From: Anthostomella pinea
Lineage: Eukaryota > Ascomycota > Sordariomycetes > Xylariales > Xylariaceae
NCBI GenBank assembly: GCA_963556695.1
Contig: CAUWAG010000004.1
Coordinates: 186,001-250,000, forward strand
Length of the DNA: 64,000 nucleotides
Reading direction: 5' to 3'
The position numbers were made by a program, and so were the translations under genes. This document shows, piece by piece, positions 1 to 11,720 of the stretch; the first letter of the stretch is position 1, and each line of letters starts with the position of its first letter. Below the pieces are notes generated by a model. The model did not search any database. It was given only the letters and a program-made list of their open reading frames with translations, and was not told the origin of the DNA.

Positions 1-1943
1 TCTTGGTAGCCACTACTGCACCTCTCAGGGTTTCAGAACGCATCTGAGACCAGACTATTCCTAAAAGCCAAAAACATCTTCAGGAAGGATTGTGGCCTGT
101 GTGTTGCTCGAAAAGAGGCTTCGGGTGGAGTACCGACTTGGCCTCGATCCTGCATCGCATCCTACGGCAAAGTCGGGGCAGCGGTGCCGACTCTCGCTTA
201 CAGATGTTCCTTTCTGGTAGAGTAGCATGCAACTCCATTCCATCTACTTTCAGGGGTTCACAGCCGAAGCTACTCACGTGCTCTCACCCTCTCTAGACAA
301 CAGATAGAGTGCTGTCTTCCTGGAACTTTCTCTCGGACCGCCGCCCGTATGCGACAGTACGAACTCGGCATAGCTGGCCGCGTAGCCTTGGAAGTTGAAA
401 GCATCTAGGCGTCGTCGTGGCGCAAGTCTCACCAATCACGGCGGCGCGCTGGCGCTTAGATATGCGACGACGGAATGCATTGCTTCTTTCGTCCGCGCCG
501 CGCCTCCTACTCTCGGAAGGTGGCACGAAAGAGATGTACGGTTCTATTGACTGCACTACCGTCACATTATTGGTTTTGTTGCATGTTTAGAGCTATCTCA
601 ATTTTGCTACCGGCGAGGTCGCCACTGCCAGGCGATGCGGTGCACGTGTGCCACTACCGGCAATGCACGATGCGCTTATGGATGCAATGCGCTTATATCC
701 GCATGGTTAGGTATTCACATGGGCAAAAGATAGGTAGACGCGGTTCCATGTCCATCCAACACTACTTATTCCTGGCTATGTTTTGGCTACGTGGCCCCCT
801 TGCTTTGGTCCAGTCGGTATCGCGCTTGAGCTTCCTACTGGATGGCTGATCTTACAATTCGAGAAGGCAAGAAAAGAAGGTCGTGGCGAGCATTGACGAA
901 GCTAGTGTCTGTCAGAATGGAGAGATACTCCGATGATCAGAATAGATGTTTGTCAAGATTTGACTGCTTTATTTAGAGCGTAGCCTACTGCAAATGTTAC
1001 CTAGGTGCTCATGATTCACTATTCCGGGATTCAGCGTGAGAACTTTGACACGTAGTACTCGGTGATCGAATAACAAGTTCCAATTTCTCTCACAGTGACA
1101 TGCTCATACGGGGTCGATGATTAAGACGTACAGGATACAAGTCCGGATGCCCTCTGGACATGGGTCTGCGCCGCTTCACTCCGGGCTAACGTCTCTTCAA
1201 GCACCTAATTCAGCCCATTAATACTGCTTCGGCCAGAGAATGAATAGATAGTCCTTTTACAGCAGCAGTAGCTTATAAGCACCGCAGAACGTCTGTTGTA
1301 TACGATAGCAGCTCTTACACCAGATGTTCATAACTGGTCAGAAATATGAGCTGCTAACGGCGCCGAGATAGAGGTACGATGCCGTCCCATGGCAACCCAA
1401 CTCTCGGACTCCAGGTCTTGTACTATGAGTGTTAAGTAACCGTAAAGGGGTGACCTCTACCTAGCCAATAGCAACTGGGTCTACCAAAGTACCCGTGAAG
1501 GCATCGTTACTCGAGAATCTGAACAACTGCCGTCTCACAAGATATGGACACCAGAGTTTATCCAATCGAGTAATGGTGCTTACTCATAGCGTGGAATCAG
1601 GTAGCACAAGCTTCCATATTCCAGGTTCTGCATCATCCACAGATGCGGGCAGTCTGCGTATTGGGCTGCTGATGCGCCTGATCGTCATCGTTCTAAAGAA
1701 TATAAGCTCGGCAGATCAATCAGCTCACGACCGGGCACGAATGATTCGCCATTTTTACAATCACGGGATCCGATGTAACCATGTATTATACCAACGAACC
1801 ACATGGCTTTACCAATGCCAGAGTAATAGCCGTTGTCGACCTGCGGTATATTTCCGACTCGATACTTGAGATCGCAAACCCCCTTCATTGCTGTGAGGTG
1901 AAATTGTGTTTTTGGTGACTGCAAGGAACGACGAGTATCGATC
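1..1943. other. Intergenic, no gene recognised
   Basis: Open frames of up to 124 codons occur on both strands, but none shows a recognisable domain, splice-consistent extension or fungal start context. The composition is less GC-rich than the neighbouring genes. One ACCTAGGT palindrome lies at 999-1006. The end of the stretch must contain the promoter of the P450 gene. Confidence 0.5.
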
Positions 1944-3931
1944 ATGATTCTCTCATCGATACCACAAGTCTCTATCACAAGCATTTCTGTTGCACTTGCT
2001 GTGATAGGGGTATCTCTCTTGCTTAGAAGAATCGTATATAACGTCTATTTCCATCCTCTAGCAAAGTTTGCCGGACCGTGGTACGCCGCAGCGACTTCCT
2101 TGATTCCGGCTCTCATATCTCTGCGAAGAGTTGAGCCTCAGTGGCTGCTGGTCTTGCCAAGAAATACGGGAGTGAGTCGTCGTTCAAAATTCATTTCGCG
2201 ACTGGAGAGATACTGAAGCTGCCGAACTGTCAGCGGACCGACCAATCCGCATCGCCCCGACAATGCTCCTGTTTCCTCGGCCTGAAGACATGAAAGACAT
2301 CTATCGGGACCCCAACTGCAACACCAAAGCTGAGTTCTATGGGACTGGGGCGCTTGGCCCACCGAGTCTGTTCACCACCCTGGATGGGGAGAGGCACAGA
2401 AAGCTGCGGAAAGCTCTCGGAGGCTCACAGGTACGAAAGGAGTTTCCCTCTTCACGTCGGAGCTGATATCGCGTAGTGGACTATTGGGTCCCTCAAGAAC
2501 ACGTGGGAGCCGCGCATTGATGAGCTGATCGTACTCTTCACCGAGAAAATGTCCGACTCCGCCGAGAACCAGCAAGAGATCGTCCTTTGTGACAAAGTCG
2601 CGTAAGTGTTTGCCAAAGTCTAGCATATTTCAAAGAGCTAAACATGCATCCAAAGCGAGTTTGCTGCTGATGTACTCACCATGATGGCCTTCACGGAGCC
2701 CTGGGGCTTCGTTCGACATGGGCGCGATGAGCGGGATTTCCTCAGATCGTGGCGCGCGGGACTCAACTACTTCGGGCTTGCTGGCCGATGGAAGTCCTTC
2801 TGCGACCATATCCTCAAAAGCCCTACCCTTTCGCCGTACTTCTTACCAAGCACCAGGGACACGCATGGCATGGGGTATTTAGCCTTTCACGCTGACCAGC
2901 AGGTATCGCAGCGGGAGAAGGAGATGGAGCAGTCGAACGGCAACTTCACCATGAAGAATCCAGATCTTCTTCAGTAGTAGGTCATGTCCAAGAACACCCC
3001 TTAGCTGTACTTACATCGCTCATTACGCTTCGGTTACCCGTAGCTGCCTTGATGCTCGCTACTCAGATGGCTCTCCGCTCACTCCCGTCGAGAGACGCGC
3101 CCACGTAACCCTCCTGATCCAAGCCGGAGCCGACTCAACAGGCACCGGCCTTGGGAGCACCTTGAGGTTCCTGCTCACGCACCCTTCCAGCATGCAGAGA
3201 GCTCGTTCGGAAATCGAATCAGCAGAGAAAGCCAGCAAGCTCAGCCGTCCCATACGGTACGAAGAATCGCGCAAGCACCTCCCCTACTTCGGCGCGTGCA
3301 TCAAGGAATCCCTCAGGCTTAACCCACCTGCTCCCAACTTATTCGCGCGAGTCACACCCGCAGGAGGGAAGCGGGTAGGCGGTGTCTCTGTCCCCGCTGG
3401 CGCAGAGATTACCACGAACGCCTTTGTGGTCCAGCGAGACCCGGAGCTGTATGGGCCTGACCCTGAAGCATTCCGCCCGGAAAGATGGCTTGATCCTGGC
3501 CGTGAGGGGGAGATGGATGCTGCTACGTTCATTTTCGGCATGGGGCCTCGCGTTTGTCTTGGGAAAGACGTGGCTTACATGTGAGTAGCCCCAGAGGCAT
3601 TAATCCATGACTCTTTGCCTGTCCACACTGTGAATATGCATCAAGCGAGCACCCGAGACTGCTACGACCTCTGAAGCAGATTGATAGACATGGAAGCTGA
3701 CATGAGGTACTCCAGGGAAATTTGGAAGTTGCTTCCGGAGGTAAGCCAACGTGTCCGTCATTCCCTGCTTTCATAACTTACTTACGTTTATTGAAGATAA
3801 TTCGCAACCTCGACTTGGAGCTCGTAAGTGCAGGTCGATATGTGGTTGCAGGTGGCGTCGCATTCAACGAAGACCTGAGGGTTGTGGCCAAACGTAGAGT
3901 TTCAATTCTTGACCCTTCAAAGAATTCATAA
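1944..3931 (+). CDS. Cytochrome P450 monooxygenase, seven exons, one-base frame break in exon 1
   Basis: Heme-thiolate monooxygenase, probably ER-anchored. Exons by splice signals and phase: 1944-2171, 2234-2430, 2477-2601, 2656-2976, 3044-3580, 3680-3740, 3797-3931. Seen in order: an N-terminal hydrophobic anchor, FHPLAKFAGPWY, the I-helix AGADSTGTG (near 3120), the K-helix ESLR (near 3310), PEAFRPERW (near 3475), the heme loop FGMGPRVCLG (near 3530-3565, Cys ligand present) and a normal C-terminus. Exon 1 as given is 228 nt, but exon 2 starts two bases before a codon, so 229 are needed. The family's LAKKYG sequence appears one frame away near 2154, where one G appears missing. With that base the protein would be about 534 aa, normal for the family. 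Substrate unknown; no biosynthetic cluster surrounds it. The last two exons are less certain. Confidence 0.85.
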
Positions 3932-4985
3932 TTGGGAGATAATACTGAACAGTATAGCGAATTAAATCAGATGCCTGGGAGATCTCTGCTTGTACTCCTC
4001 AATTTCTATCTACTTTGCAGCTAATCGTCTTTGATTTCTCTAGTTGTTACTTCCATCACCCCAAGAAGTTCAGCAACCAGCTTCAGAAAACACGATTGTC
4101 GACACTACAGTGGTGATGTTTCAGCCCAGGGCCTCGACGTCAAGACATGGGACTTGTCCCGGTAGGCTCGCCACGGTCTCAAGCCAAGTCAGCTTCACTT
4201 GAGCTCTCAGAGTGATAGCAGCTTTGACAGCTCCTCCAGGGATCTTCCGGGTCTTGTGCCCGTTGCAGCATTCCAGCTGATGTAGACCATCGTAACGTTG
4301 CGGGCGCTGTTGATGCAGGCGAAAGCACTCGGCGCCGTCTTGTACCCCTTTAACCGACACCTCATGCTTCTGACGTATCAAGCCGTCTAAAAGCCGCCGC
4401 GAGGACTCCCTACTTAACACACGATCTATGTCACTTCAAGATTGTTCTTCCCTGGCTCGGTGTCATGGAGGGCAGCAACAGACGTATCAAATGCCGCCAC
4501 TCGTGAACTACCCAACGATGTCAAGAACTCCATACTTGTTCGTTGCAAGTCCCAGAGCCGACAGAGCCGCAATGACGACGGGCATTCTTTCAGGTACATC
4601 CAATTGTCAAGGGGCTTCTGTTTGCCAAGCATGGACGTATAGCAGAGAGCTATGCTTTTGTCCGCGGCCTGCCGGGATTCTGAAAGTCCGATGTGGAATC
4701 ACATATTCAGACGTGAAAAGACAATGCGGGGTGAAGCCATCATTAGACCGCCTTGACTGAAACCGGTAGGCTTTGGTATTTTTGCCATATTGGTATCATT
4801 GTCAGCCCCGCGGCCGGTCTGAAGCGCGCACGTCGTGGAAATCTCACGGTGAGGGGTTTATAGCACTTTATGCAGGCTCGGGCAACGACAGACCAACATC
4901 TACAGGGATACTTGGGAGATCGCAGCAAAACTGGCGCTGGACATGCAATTCACCAGACGTCCGGGGTAACGTATCAACAGGAGCA
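3932..4985. other. Intergenic, no gene recognised
   Basis: Short overlapping frames on both strands (for example 4121-4420 minus and 4428-4760 plus) have no recognisable motif and no splice partners. The downstream end is the leader of the HET-domain gene; the frame is open upstream of its chosen start but shows no conserved sequence. Confidence 0.45.
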
Positions 4986-6812
4986 ATGGACTCGTACTGC
5001 TATGTGCCGTTTGAAGACGAGCCAGGTTGCGATCGGTTTCGAGTAGTGACGATCTTCCCAGGCGCCTCCGACCAGGCGATCCAGTGCACATTGGAGCACG
5101 TGGCGTTGGGCAAGTCACCCGACTACGAGGCACTGTCCTACGTCTGGGGCAACCCGGAGGACAAGGCCGATATCTTCTGCAACGGGCGGCGACTCCAGGT
5201 GACGGCCGACCTCCATGCAGCACTGCATCACATCCGTCCGCTTGGGTCAGAGCCCAGGCGTATCTGGGCTGATGCAATCTGCATTAACCAGCGCGACAAT
5301 GACGAGCGGGGACGGCAGGTTCGCAGGATGAGGGAGATCTACCCAAAAGCGAGCCGTGTACTCATCTGGCTGGGCGAGGCTCATGATGGGAGTGACGAAG
5401 GCCTGGAGGCAGCTCGCGAGATAGCACAGGCCTGCCGCCAGTACGCGGCAGAGAGAGGAGATCTCAAGACCATCAGCTTCTCGGATGGTCGCGCGAGCAG
5501 GCTCTTCGGCAAATTCAGAGACCCGTCGCAATTTACAAGACTTGAAGCCTTCTACAGAGTCATCCGCCGGACTTGGTTCACGCGGGTCTGGGTCATCCAG
5601 GAACTCGCCCTCGCGGCGGAGGCCACCATACTCTGTGGAAATACCGTGATGGACTGGAAGGATCTAATGGATGCGATTACAGCGCAGGATCACCTCAATC
5701 TGCACTTGGCCGACCACGAGCGCAACGCGTACATCTTTATCCTACAGAAAGCGCGCGAGGAATGGGCTCAAGGTATGAAGCTGGGCCTGCTGAGCGTGCT
5801 GTTCCGCTATCGGATATTCGACTCCACGGACCCCAGGGACAAGATATTTGGTCTGAGCAGCCTGGCACGAGGCAAGCTTGCCGATATCCAGGCCCTGCAA
5901 GCCGACTACAACATTGGGACGTTGCAGCTCTATTGCACGATAGCCGAAGAGATCCTCAAGGAGTCGAGGACTCTTCATCTCTTGTCAGTTCCTAGGCGGT
6001 TCGTTGGGATTGGTCCCCAACACCTACCGTCATGGGTGCCCGATTGGACGAACACACGCCTGACCGCGTGTCTGGGACTCTTAAATTACTCCGATATCAA
6101 CGACCTAGGCTTCGCAGCTACCCGAGCGTCGAAGGCGCAAATCCGATTTGACGACGCCACCTCGTCCCTGGCAGTCGAGGGACATATCGTTGACCGGATC
6201 CAGGCTGTCGGTTCGGTATTGAAGGTCGAGGAAGTACCCCGGACAAATTTCCGGGAGGTTCGTATACCAAAATGCTCCTATGTTCTCGACAACTGGCTTC
6301 GAGTCGCAGAGGTCAAGCAGGAGGAGCCCTATATCACTGGGGAGCCAATCAGGGACGCGTTTGCGCAGACATTGGTGACCGAATCGACATCGGAGTCAAT
6401 CGAAACACTGCGGGCGCAGTTGGATATCCTGGAGAGTTACGCATCGATAGCGAGATGGCTTGGCTCCTTTTCCGAAAGGAAGCCACCCGACACACTTGTC
6501 CAACAGGCGGTCACGGCAATGCATACTGCTCTGTTCCACAACACCACAGATCAATTAACATTGTATTTTCGAATCCATATGTCTTCGCTCGCTGATCGCC
6601 GGGTCTTCCGGACAGAGAGGGGTTATATAGGGTTAGCAGCTGCTTTGGCAGAGGCAGGAGAAGAGGTCGTAGTGGTCAAAGGTGGAAACGTACCACTCGT
6701 TCTGAGGCCCAAGGGCGAGGCTTGGACCTTGCAAGGGGACTACTATGTCAGGGGGATCATGCAGGGCGAGGCGTATGATGGAGAACGCTGCGAACTCATG
6801 AGGATTTCATAG
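4986..6812 (+). CDS. HET-domain (heterokaryon incompatibility) protein
   Basis: Single-exon gene of 608 aa. The HET domain occupies about residues 30-190 and shows its hallmark blocks: YEALSYVWG, a stretch leading to RRIWADAICINQRD, ERGRQVRRMREIYPKASRVLIWLG, and later WFTRVWVIQELALA. Proteins of this family trigger growth arrest or death when genetically different hyphae fuse; most members have no known partner. The remainder, about residues 200-608, is the usual variable fungal tail, with SWVPDWTN near the middle. I chose the ATG at 4986 because homology-like sequence begins just after it (MDSYCYVPFE); the frame stays open 71 codons further upstream without conserved sequence. Not near a recognisable partner gene such as het-S or an NLR. 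Intact, with no frameshift seen. Confidence 0.9.
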   Translation: MDSYCYVPFEDEPGCDRFRVVTIFPGASDQAIQCTLEHVALGKSPDYEALSYVWGNPEDKADIFCNGRRLQVTADLHAALHHIRPLGSEPRRIWADAICINQRDNDERGRQVRRMREIYPKASRVLIWLGEAHDGSDEGLEAAREIAQACRQYAAERGDLKTISFSDGRASRLFGKFRDPSQFTRLEAFYRVIRRTWFTRVWVIQELALAAEATILCGNTVMDWKDLMDAITAQDHLNLHLADHERNAYIFILQKAREEWAQGMKLGLLSVLFRYRIFDSTDPRDKIFGLSSLARGKLADIQALQADYNIGTLQLYCTIAEEILKESRTLHLLSVPRRFVGIGPQHLPSWVPDWTNTRLTACLGLLNYSDINDLGFAATRASKAQIRFDDATSSLAVEGHIVDRIQAVGSVLKVEEVPRTNFREVRIPKCSYVLDNWLRVAEVKQEEPYITGEPIRDAFAQTLVTESTSESIETLRAQLDILESYASIARWLGSFSERKPPDTLVQQAVTAMHTALFHNTTDQLTLYFRIHMSSLADRRVFRTERGYIGLAAALAEAGEEVVVVKGGNVPLVLRPKGEAWTLQGDYYVRGIMQGEAYDGERCELMRIS

Positions 6813-7560
6813 TGGCAACAAGTGTATGACATCCTCAGGGGCTATCATCTGTTTTTATTCATGTCGACGACCGTTGCGAGGTAGTCACGTGCGATGACCA
6901 TATGTACTGAAGCGTGGTTGGTCTATCATGTTATGATGACAAGGTCGGGTCAGGATCGTCTCCGCCCCTCCGCCGGAGTCGCTGAGAGAGAAGCCGGATT
7001 GCTTTGAGAGGTGGGCGTGCCACGTTCGACTGGTCACTGTTTCGAGATACATCACTTTGGTGGAAGATCGAATATAACTACCAAAGATAGTCACACACAG
7101 CACCGCAGACCCTCATCAATCCTACGACGAGAACATCAATACCCCAAAGGTTATCCTACCCGTGGCAAGTCTTGGCGGGTATCTTGCCTCTTTACAGTAA
7201 CATTGACGAAGTGAGCTGTTTGGGCATGTCATTGGTTGCCCAAGCCCGGGACCGAGGGGGTATTTCGAGAAGATGCCAAGAAGATCGCGTCTATCAGCGT
7301 TGTGGACTACAGGTATCAAACTGACTGACTCCGTACCAAATCTCCCAACCTTGATAGAGCTACTATGGGAGCTGACGGATCGAAAGACATAACGGAAGGC
7401 AGGCGACCCCTGGCCAGCAGTCCTTCCAGATGTCCAAGTCCTCCAAACACAACCCAAGCACGAGCAGGTTGTGACTTCTGCACACATGCGACTGCTAAGT
7501 TTTCCGCTGTCAATCGACCTAGATAGATCTCTCTGACTAGTTTCACAGGTAGGGTTATCT
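6813..7560. other. Intergenic, no gene recognised
   Basis: Only short frames without motifs. The right end adjoins the outer copy of a degenerate repeat that belongs to the decayed SET gene. Confidence 0.45.
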
Positions 7561-7636
7561 CCGAGGCATAATTGCCGGCCTGCTATTGCTTCGTGCAGCT
7601 TTTTGCACCGGCCGATCTCCCAAGACGCTGGCATAG
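7561..7636 (-). repeat. Degenerate duplicate of the SET gene's C-terminal helical repeat (copy A)
   Basis: This segment aligns imperfectly with 7701-7780. Both contain GCATAA(T/C)TGCCGG, CG(T/C)GCAGCTTTT, a GGCCG block and GACGCTG in the same order and spacing. On the minus strand they encode similar peptides, RQLCLGDNPTCET here and RQLCPGADHPSCD in the other copy, which resemble the terminal TPR-like unit of fungal SET proteins. It lies beyond the present stop codon, so it is either a lost extra repeat or a tandem duplication. Confidence 0.5.
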
Positions 7637-7651
7637 GCCGAGCGGCCCAGC

Positions 7652-8763
7652 CTAATTGTGCATTTCCAACACTAAAGCATCACAACTGGGGTGGTCAGCC
7701 CCCGGGCATAACTGCCGGATGACCAAAGCTCCGCGCAGCTTTTCCCGATGGCCGTAGTAGTCTCCCAGACGCTGTTGTAGATGCGCCTGTTCGACGCGCG
7801 TGAGTGCCAACTCTAGGTTGTGCTGACCCTATTCGGATATGCAAAGTTAGCACCAACTCTAGATAACGTTGCACCGAGGGAGTGAGGAGAGAGCGAGGAG
7901 GAATCCGCTGGAAGTAAAAAGGTTATGAACTCACCTCCTCTCCTATCAGCTCGGCGATCTCATATAGGAGCCCCATGGCCTCGTCATGATCCTCTGACCG
8001 GATCGTGCGGTCTGGGCCGTCCAGCCCCGGCAGCAGACGACGGTGGTAGTCGGTGACCTGCTGTCGAAGATCGGCCAATCGTAGTCGACGCCGATCGGAA
8101 TCATTGGCAACCTCAGACTCGCAGAGGTCACAGCGGCAGGTGAAGTTCTAGTTGACCTGTAATCGCTGACCCTGCTTGCTCGTCGTGAGGTATATACTTT
8201 GGTCGCCGATGTAGTTGAATGTGAGCTCCTCGTCTCGCGCAATCGGCCGCAGTGCTTGGATCGTCACGCACTGAGCATGATCATTCCAGTAGAGGTAACT
8301 GTTCGGGTTGCATCTAGTGGTTTTTGTTAGACTTCGTTGAGATAACTAGTTGTTAGACACGCCATAGGACCTCGTTAACTTACGAGTGATTCATGAAGGC
8401 CCCAGCAGCGCAGACCATGCATCCAGTTCTGAAACCCTCGAAGGCATTATATCGTATGATGTTCTCAACTCGTTTCGAAGAGGGATGGATATGGTCTCGT
8501 GCATGACCCACGGGAAGCAGGGGGGCCACATCAGACGGGCCAGCGTACATCTTCAAGACCAGGTTCTTATGCTCCATGGGCAGGGACTCGATTATGTCCT
8601 GGGCCTCCGTCATGGCTTGGCCTCGGGTATTGTGCATTATTAGCGCCGGCTCTTGGAGAGCTCGAGAGCCCTTGGCGATGGGCTCGGTTGCGAACAAGCC
8701 AAGTGACTTGATAGGGTCGTGGCACTGCCGAATGGCAACACGGTTGTTAAGCTTGTACTCCAT
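7652..8763 (-). pseudogene. SET-domain protein with TPR-like tail, interrupted by an in-frame TAG
   Basis: Lysine-methyltransferase-type gene. Exons: 8763-8384, 8313-7935, 7828-7652, phases consistent; the second intron has a good TGCTAAC branch site. Exon 1 opens with MEYKLNN and ends in FMNHS; exon 2 continues CNPNSYLYWNDHAQ, then PIARDEELTFNYIG, the SET motifs that bind S-adenosylmethionine and form the catalytic knot. The post-SET zinc cluster CRCDLCE follows, but a TAG at 8150-8148 lies between the two, so the protein ends before its zinc cluster. Reading through gives a continuous frame to LYEIAELIGEE and a helical tail. The stop is one C-to-T change from CAG. Related proteins are often called MYND/SET proteins, but no MYND finger is present here. 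The histone or other substrate is unknown. Confidence 0.7.
7701..7780 (-). repeat. C-terminal helical repeat of the SET gene (copy B, inside exon 3)
   Basis: Partner of 7561-7636; see that entry for the shared blocks. This copy lies in the open frame of exon 3, whereas copy A lies past the stop codon. Confidence 0.5.
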
Positions 8764-10452
8764 GATTTCGGCTGCATAGAGCGAGTGGTCGTTGCGAAGA
8801 AAGAGTTCGGCCGATCCAAAGAGCGAGTTCTGGACTCTGGTGTGGGAAAGAAGAAACGGCAAAGCAGAACCATTTGCAGTGCAGTGGGAGAATTATTCAC
8901 TGTGATGATTTGAAATTTAGGGCTAGCTTTCCCGGCAGAATCTTTGACCCAGGAACCGTGGCAACACAGCTGGATTACATTCATAATACAATGTTGAAAG
9001 TAAAACACAATGGCCGCGAAGTGCTTACTTCATCGGCTGCCATCGTTACTGGAATATCCCGTCTTCCTAAGTGATTCATTCTAGGTTCTATACTGAGCCT
9101 CTTGCCAAGTGTGAAGAAAAGGACAACGTTAGGAAGGCCTCAGATTTACGAGTGGTGTAAGGACGAGTAAACCATGTAAATGATGCCCCTAGTTCCACAG
9201 GCTTTGATTATATTATACCGTACGATCTTACTATGCCAATTCTTTAGAGTGTTGCTTTTTTAATAAAGGAGTATTTCAAGCCGATTAATATCAACTTCAG
9301 GCAAAAGTAGAGGAAACGGCGAGCATACACACGCAAGACGCATGTCATGGCGAGTGCTGCTGCAGGTGCCATACTTGTCTGCATCCCACGCTAAGTGATG
9401 TTAGCACTAAAGATCGGATGAGTAATGGGCCACTTAGACTCCGAGAGATCATGGAGAGTATGAGCGTCTCCAGGGTTGCATTCTTCATGGACGCACAGGT
9501 CAGTGGGTAAATACCAAAAGAAAAGGAGTCGATCAGATATATCACATCAACCGCCCTCATGTCGCATGCCACGACAATGGAGGATATAACAAGAGCTCGA
9601 AAGACAGAATACTAGCTAGCATCCTTGGATAGGTTAACGAGACAGAGATAGCCATGATTGGACGAGCACGCCAGCTACCTGGGTATTGCCCAGCCAGTGA
9701 GCCTCGCTTGTCAACTGCCAGCCAGCGACTGCTGGACAGTAGAATGCCTACTTCGGTGTCCCAGAACCAAGAGGCTCTGTTTGTGCAAAGAGCCGAGAGA
9801 ATCATGTGGATGCGCCCGAGCTCCACTTGGTCGGTACGTTGGATAGATCCGTATACTGACTGTATCGCCCGAAAGCATGGCCGGCCAAGGAGCTCTGTAG
9901 ATGCCAGGGGTCAAATGTACCATATCTCATGCCCAACTGCGATTCATCAGGAACAGTCATGACAGAAATTCTCGTATAGCCAAGTACATATCCGGTTGTT
10001 GTGGTGACCTATCTTCCCTTGGAAGTCAACCCGCCCGGGGGCGGGGTGGGGCGTGCTTTAGTACCTGAGTGCGCCAGCAAACATGGTGATCAGAGTCACA
10101 TGGATGAGGTAGATGACATACAAGGCTAGTATAAGATTACCAGGTGAATAGGTAGCTTCTAGGGTGAAGCATACGAATTTTGGTACTTTCCTCATGTGCA
10201 TTTCATCACGTGGCTTCGCGTGGCTTCGCGGCGCTGCGTCACCTCCGCAACGACCACCGCGGGTGTCTGTTTGCGTGGTGTGAAAACCTTTGGCTCACGC
10301 CCCAGTCATTCAGTAACTATATGCAAGTGCCCGCTCCTCCTACACCTTCTCCTCCTCCTCCCTCCTCTCTTTCTTCTCCTCTTCATCCGACCAATTTGGT
10401 TCATTCCATCGACGGAAAAGCCAACCGGCGAGGCAGCTCTACAGCAAGCACC
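8764..10452. other. Intergenic, no gene supported
   Basis: Contains the SET-gene promoter on the left and the leader of the 2EXR-like gene on the right. Two minus-strand frames near 9345-9826 encode hydrophobic residues that might be remnants of a membrane protein, but they are in different frames with several stops and I could not recognise a family. A C/T-rich stretch at about 10336-10385 sits in the leader of the next gene. Confidence 0.4.
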
Positions 10453-11720
10453 ATGACTTCTACCGACTCGCGACCGTTCCGTTTCCTGGACCTACCTGTC
10501 AAGATACGCAACGCAGTCTACCGCATGCTGTTATGCAACTTCGAGCACGCGCCTACACGTGTTGCCGTCCAGGGCACGTCCGACTTTGAGAAGCTCCGTA
10601 CCGCCAAGCATTCCATTGAGCCAGCCGTCCTCTGCACCAACCAGCAGATCCACCGCGAGGCCTACGATGTCATGGTCAGGGAGAATGGCTTCGTCCACGT
10701 CAAGTGCGTGGGTGGCTTGCCACTCGGAATAGGCCTCATGGCGTCTTGCGTCCCAATAGTCACTCAGAACGCAGCCGCTGCCGATCGCTTCAGAGGATAC
10801 ATTCTCTCTGTTTCGCTCTGCGCCAATCGAGATTCGCCCAGAGCCTTGAGCGTGAGCGACCACCCCTTATTCGCTCCTTGTAGCCTCATCATTCTCAGCC
10901 GAGACCTGGATGGCTTCTGTCGCGCCGTGGCGGATGCCGATATACACATACCGGGCTGTAGCAAGCTGCTCGTCATGTCAATTACCGTGGCCCCCAAACT
11001 CGCTCAGCTTCTACCGATGTCTCAAAAGTCGATCGGGGCCTTCTTGACCGAAAAGATGCAAGAAACGGTACTGTCCCCATTCCGACGACTCCGTGGTCTG
11101 AAGGCCGTACAAGTACATGGTCACGTCTCTCGCGAGCTTGCCAATGCCGTTCGCGACCAGATGGGTTAGGAAGAATGGCCTGACTTAACTACGTCATCGA
11201 CAAAGCCACTGCGGTCAAAGAACATGGCTTGCGCCTCTTCCGTGAGCGCCAATTCCAAACTGCTGTGGGGGTCTGGACCGACGAGGCCATGGACATCGGT
11301 CGCATGCGTGTCAGCAGCTCGTGGGAAGGGCTTGTCGTGAAGGGTGGTCGATCGTTCCTTTCAAGTCTGGCGGAACTTTACTTGATTCAGCTGAACGTTG
11401 CTCATGTCCAGCTCATCGGCGTCATGAAAGACATACAAGGATAAATAGTCATGGACTTCATGCCCGAGGTCACGCTGAATGACGCCAGCGACTCTATACA
11501 AGAGGGACACCGGGCAAAAGACTTCCAGTGGTCGCCTTCGGCTACGCAGAAAGCCAAGTTGCGATACAGACAGGCCCTCGCTCTGCGCCTGCAGAGAAAG
11601 AGCGAATCCGCTGGAAGAGCGTTGGCGCTGGTGGACGAGGCTTTGGAGTTGTTGCCTGGAGATAGGGGTATTACAAGGGAGAGACAGACCATTCTGATGT
11701 GGCTGAGCCAGTTATCTTGA
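10453..11720 (+). pseudogene. 2EXR / F-box-like fungal protein with premature stops
   Basis: The first segment (10453-11164) begins MTSTDSRPFRFLDLPVKIRNAVYRMLL and contains AVLCTNQQIHREAYDVMVRENGFV, the signature of the fungal 2EXR/F-box-like family, whose members are generally of unknown function. The frame meets TAG at 11167. A 41-nt intron at 11165-11205 with a CTGAC branch site would bypass it in phase and join to TAVKEHGLRLFRERQFQTA, a TPR-like helix. A second in-frame stop, TAA at 11442-11444, has no splice solution; the same frame then continues through AKLRYRQALALRLQRKSESAGRALALVDEALELLPG, a plausible family C-terminus, to 11720. The TAA is one C-to-T change from CAA. The ATG at 10453 was preferred to an earlier in-frame one at 10180 because the preceding sequence is C/T-rich leader. 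Decayed, or ending early at 11444. Confidence 0.6.

Noticed and set aside
475..849. 124-codon plus-strand frame
   Set aside because: Composition is not protein-like (many Cys, Trp, Arg, His in no pattern), there is no motif, and no splice partner was found.
1495..1869. 124-codon plus-strand frame upstream of the P450
   Set aside because: Overlaps an equally long minus frame; no domain or start context.
9345..9826. Two minus-strand hydrophobic frames
   Set aside because: They look membrane-like but cannot be joined by splice sites and match no family I recognise.
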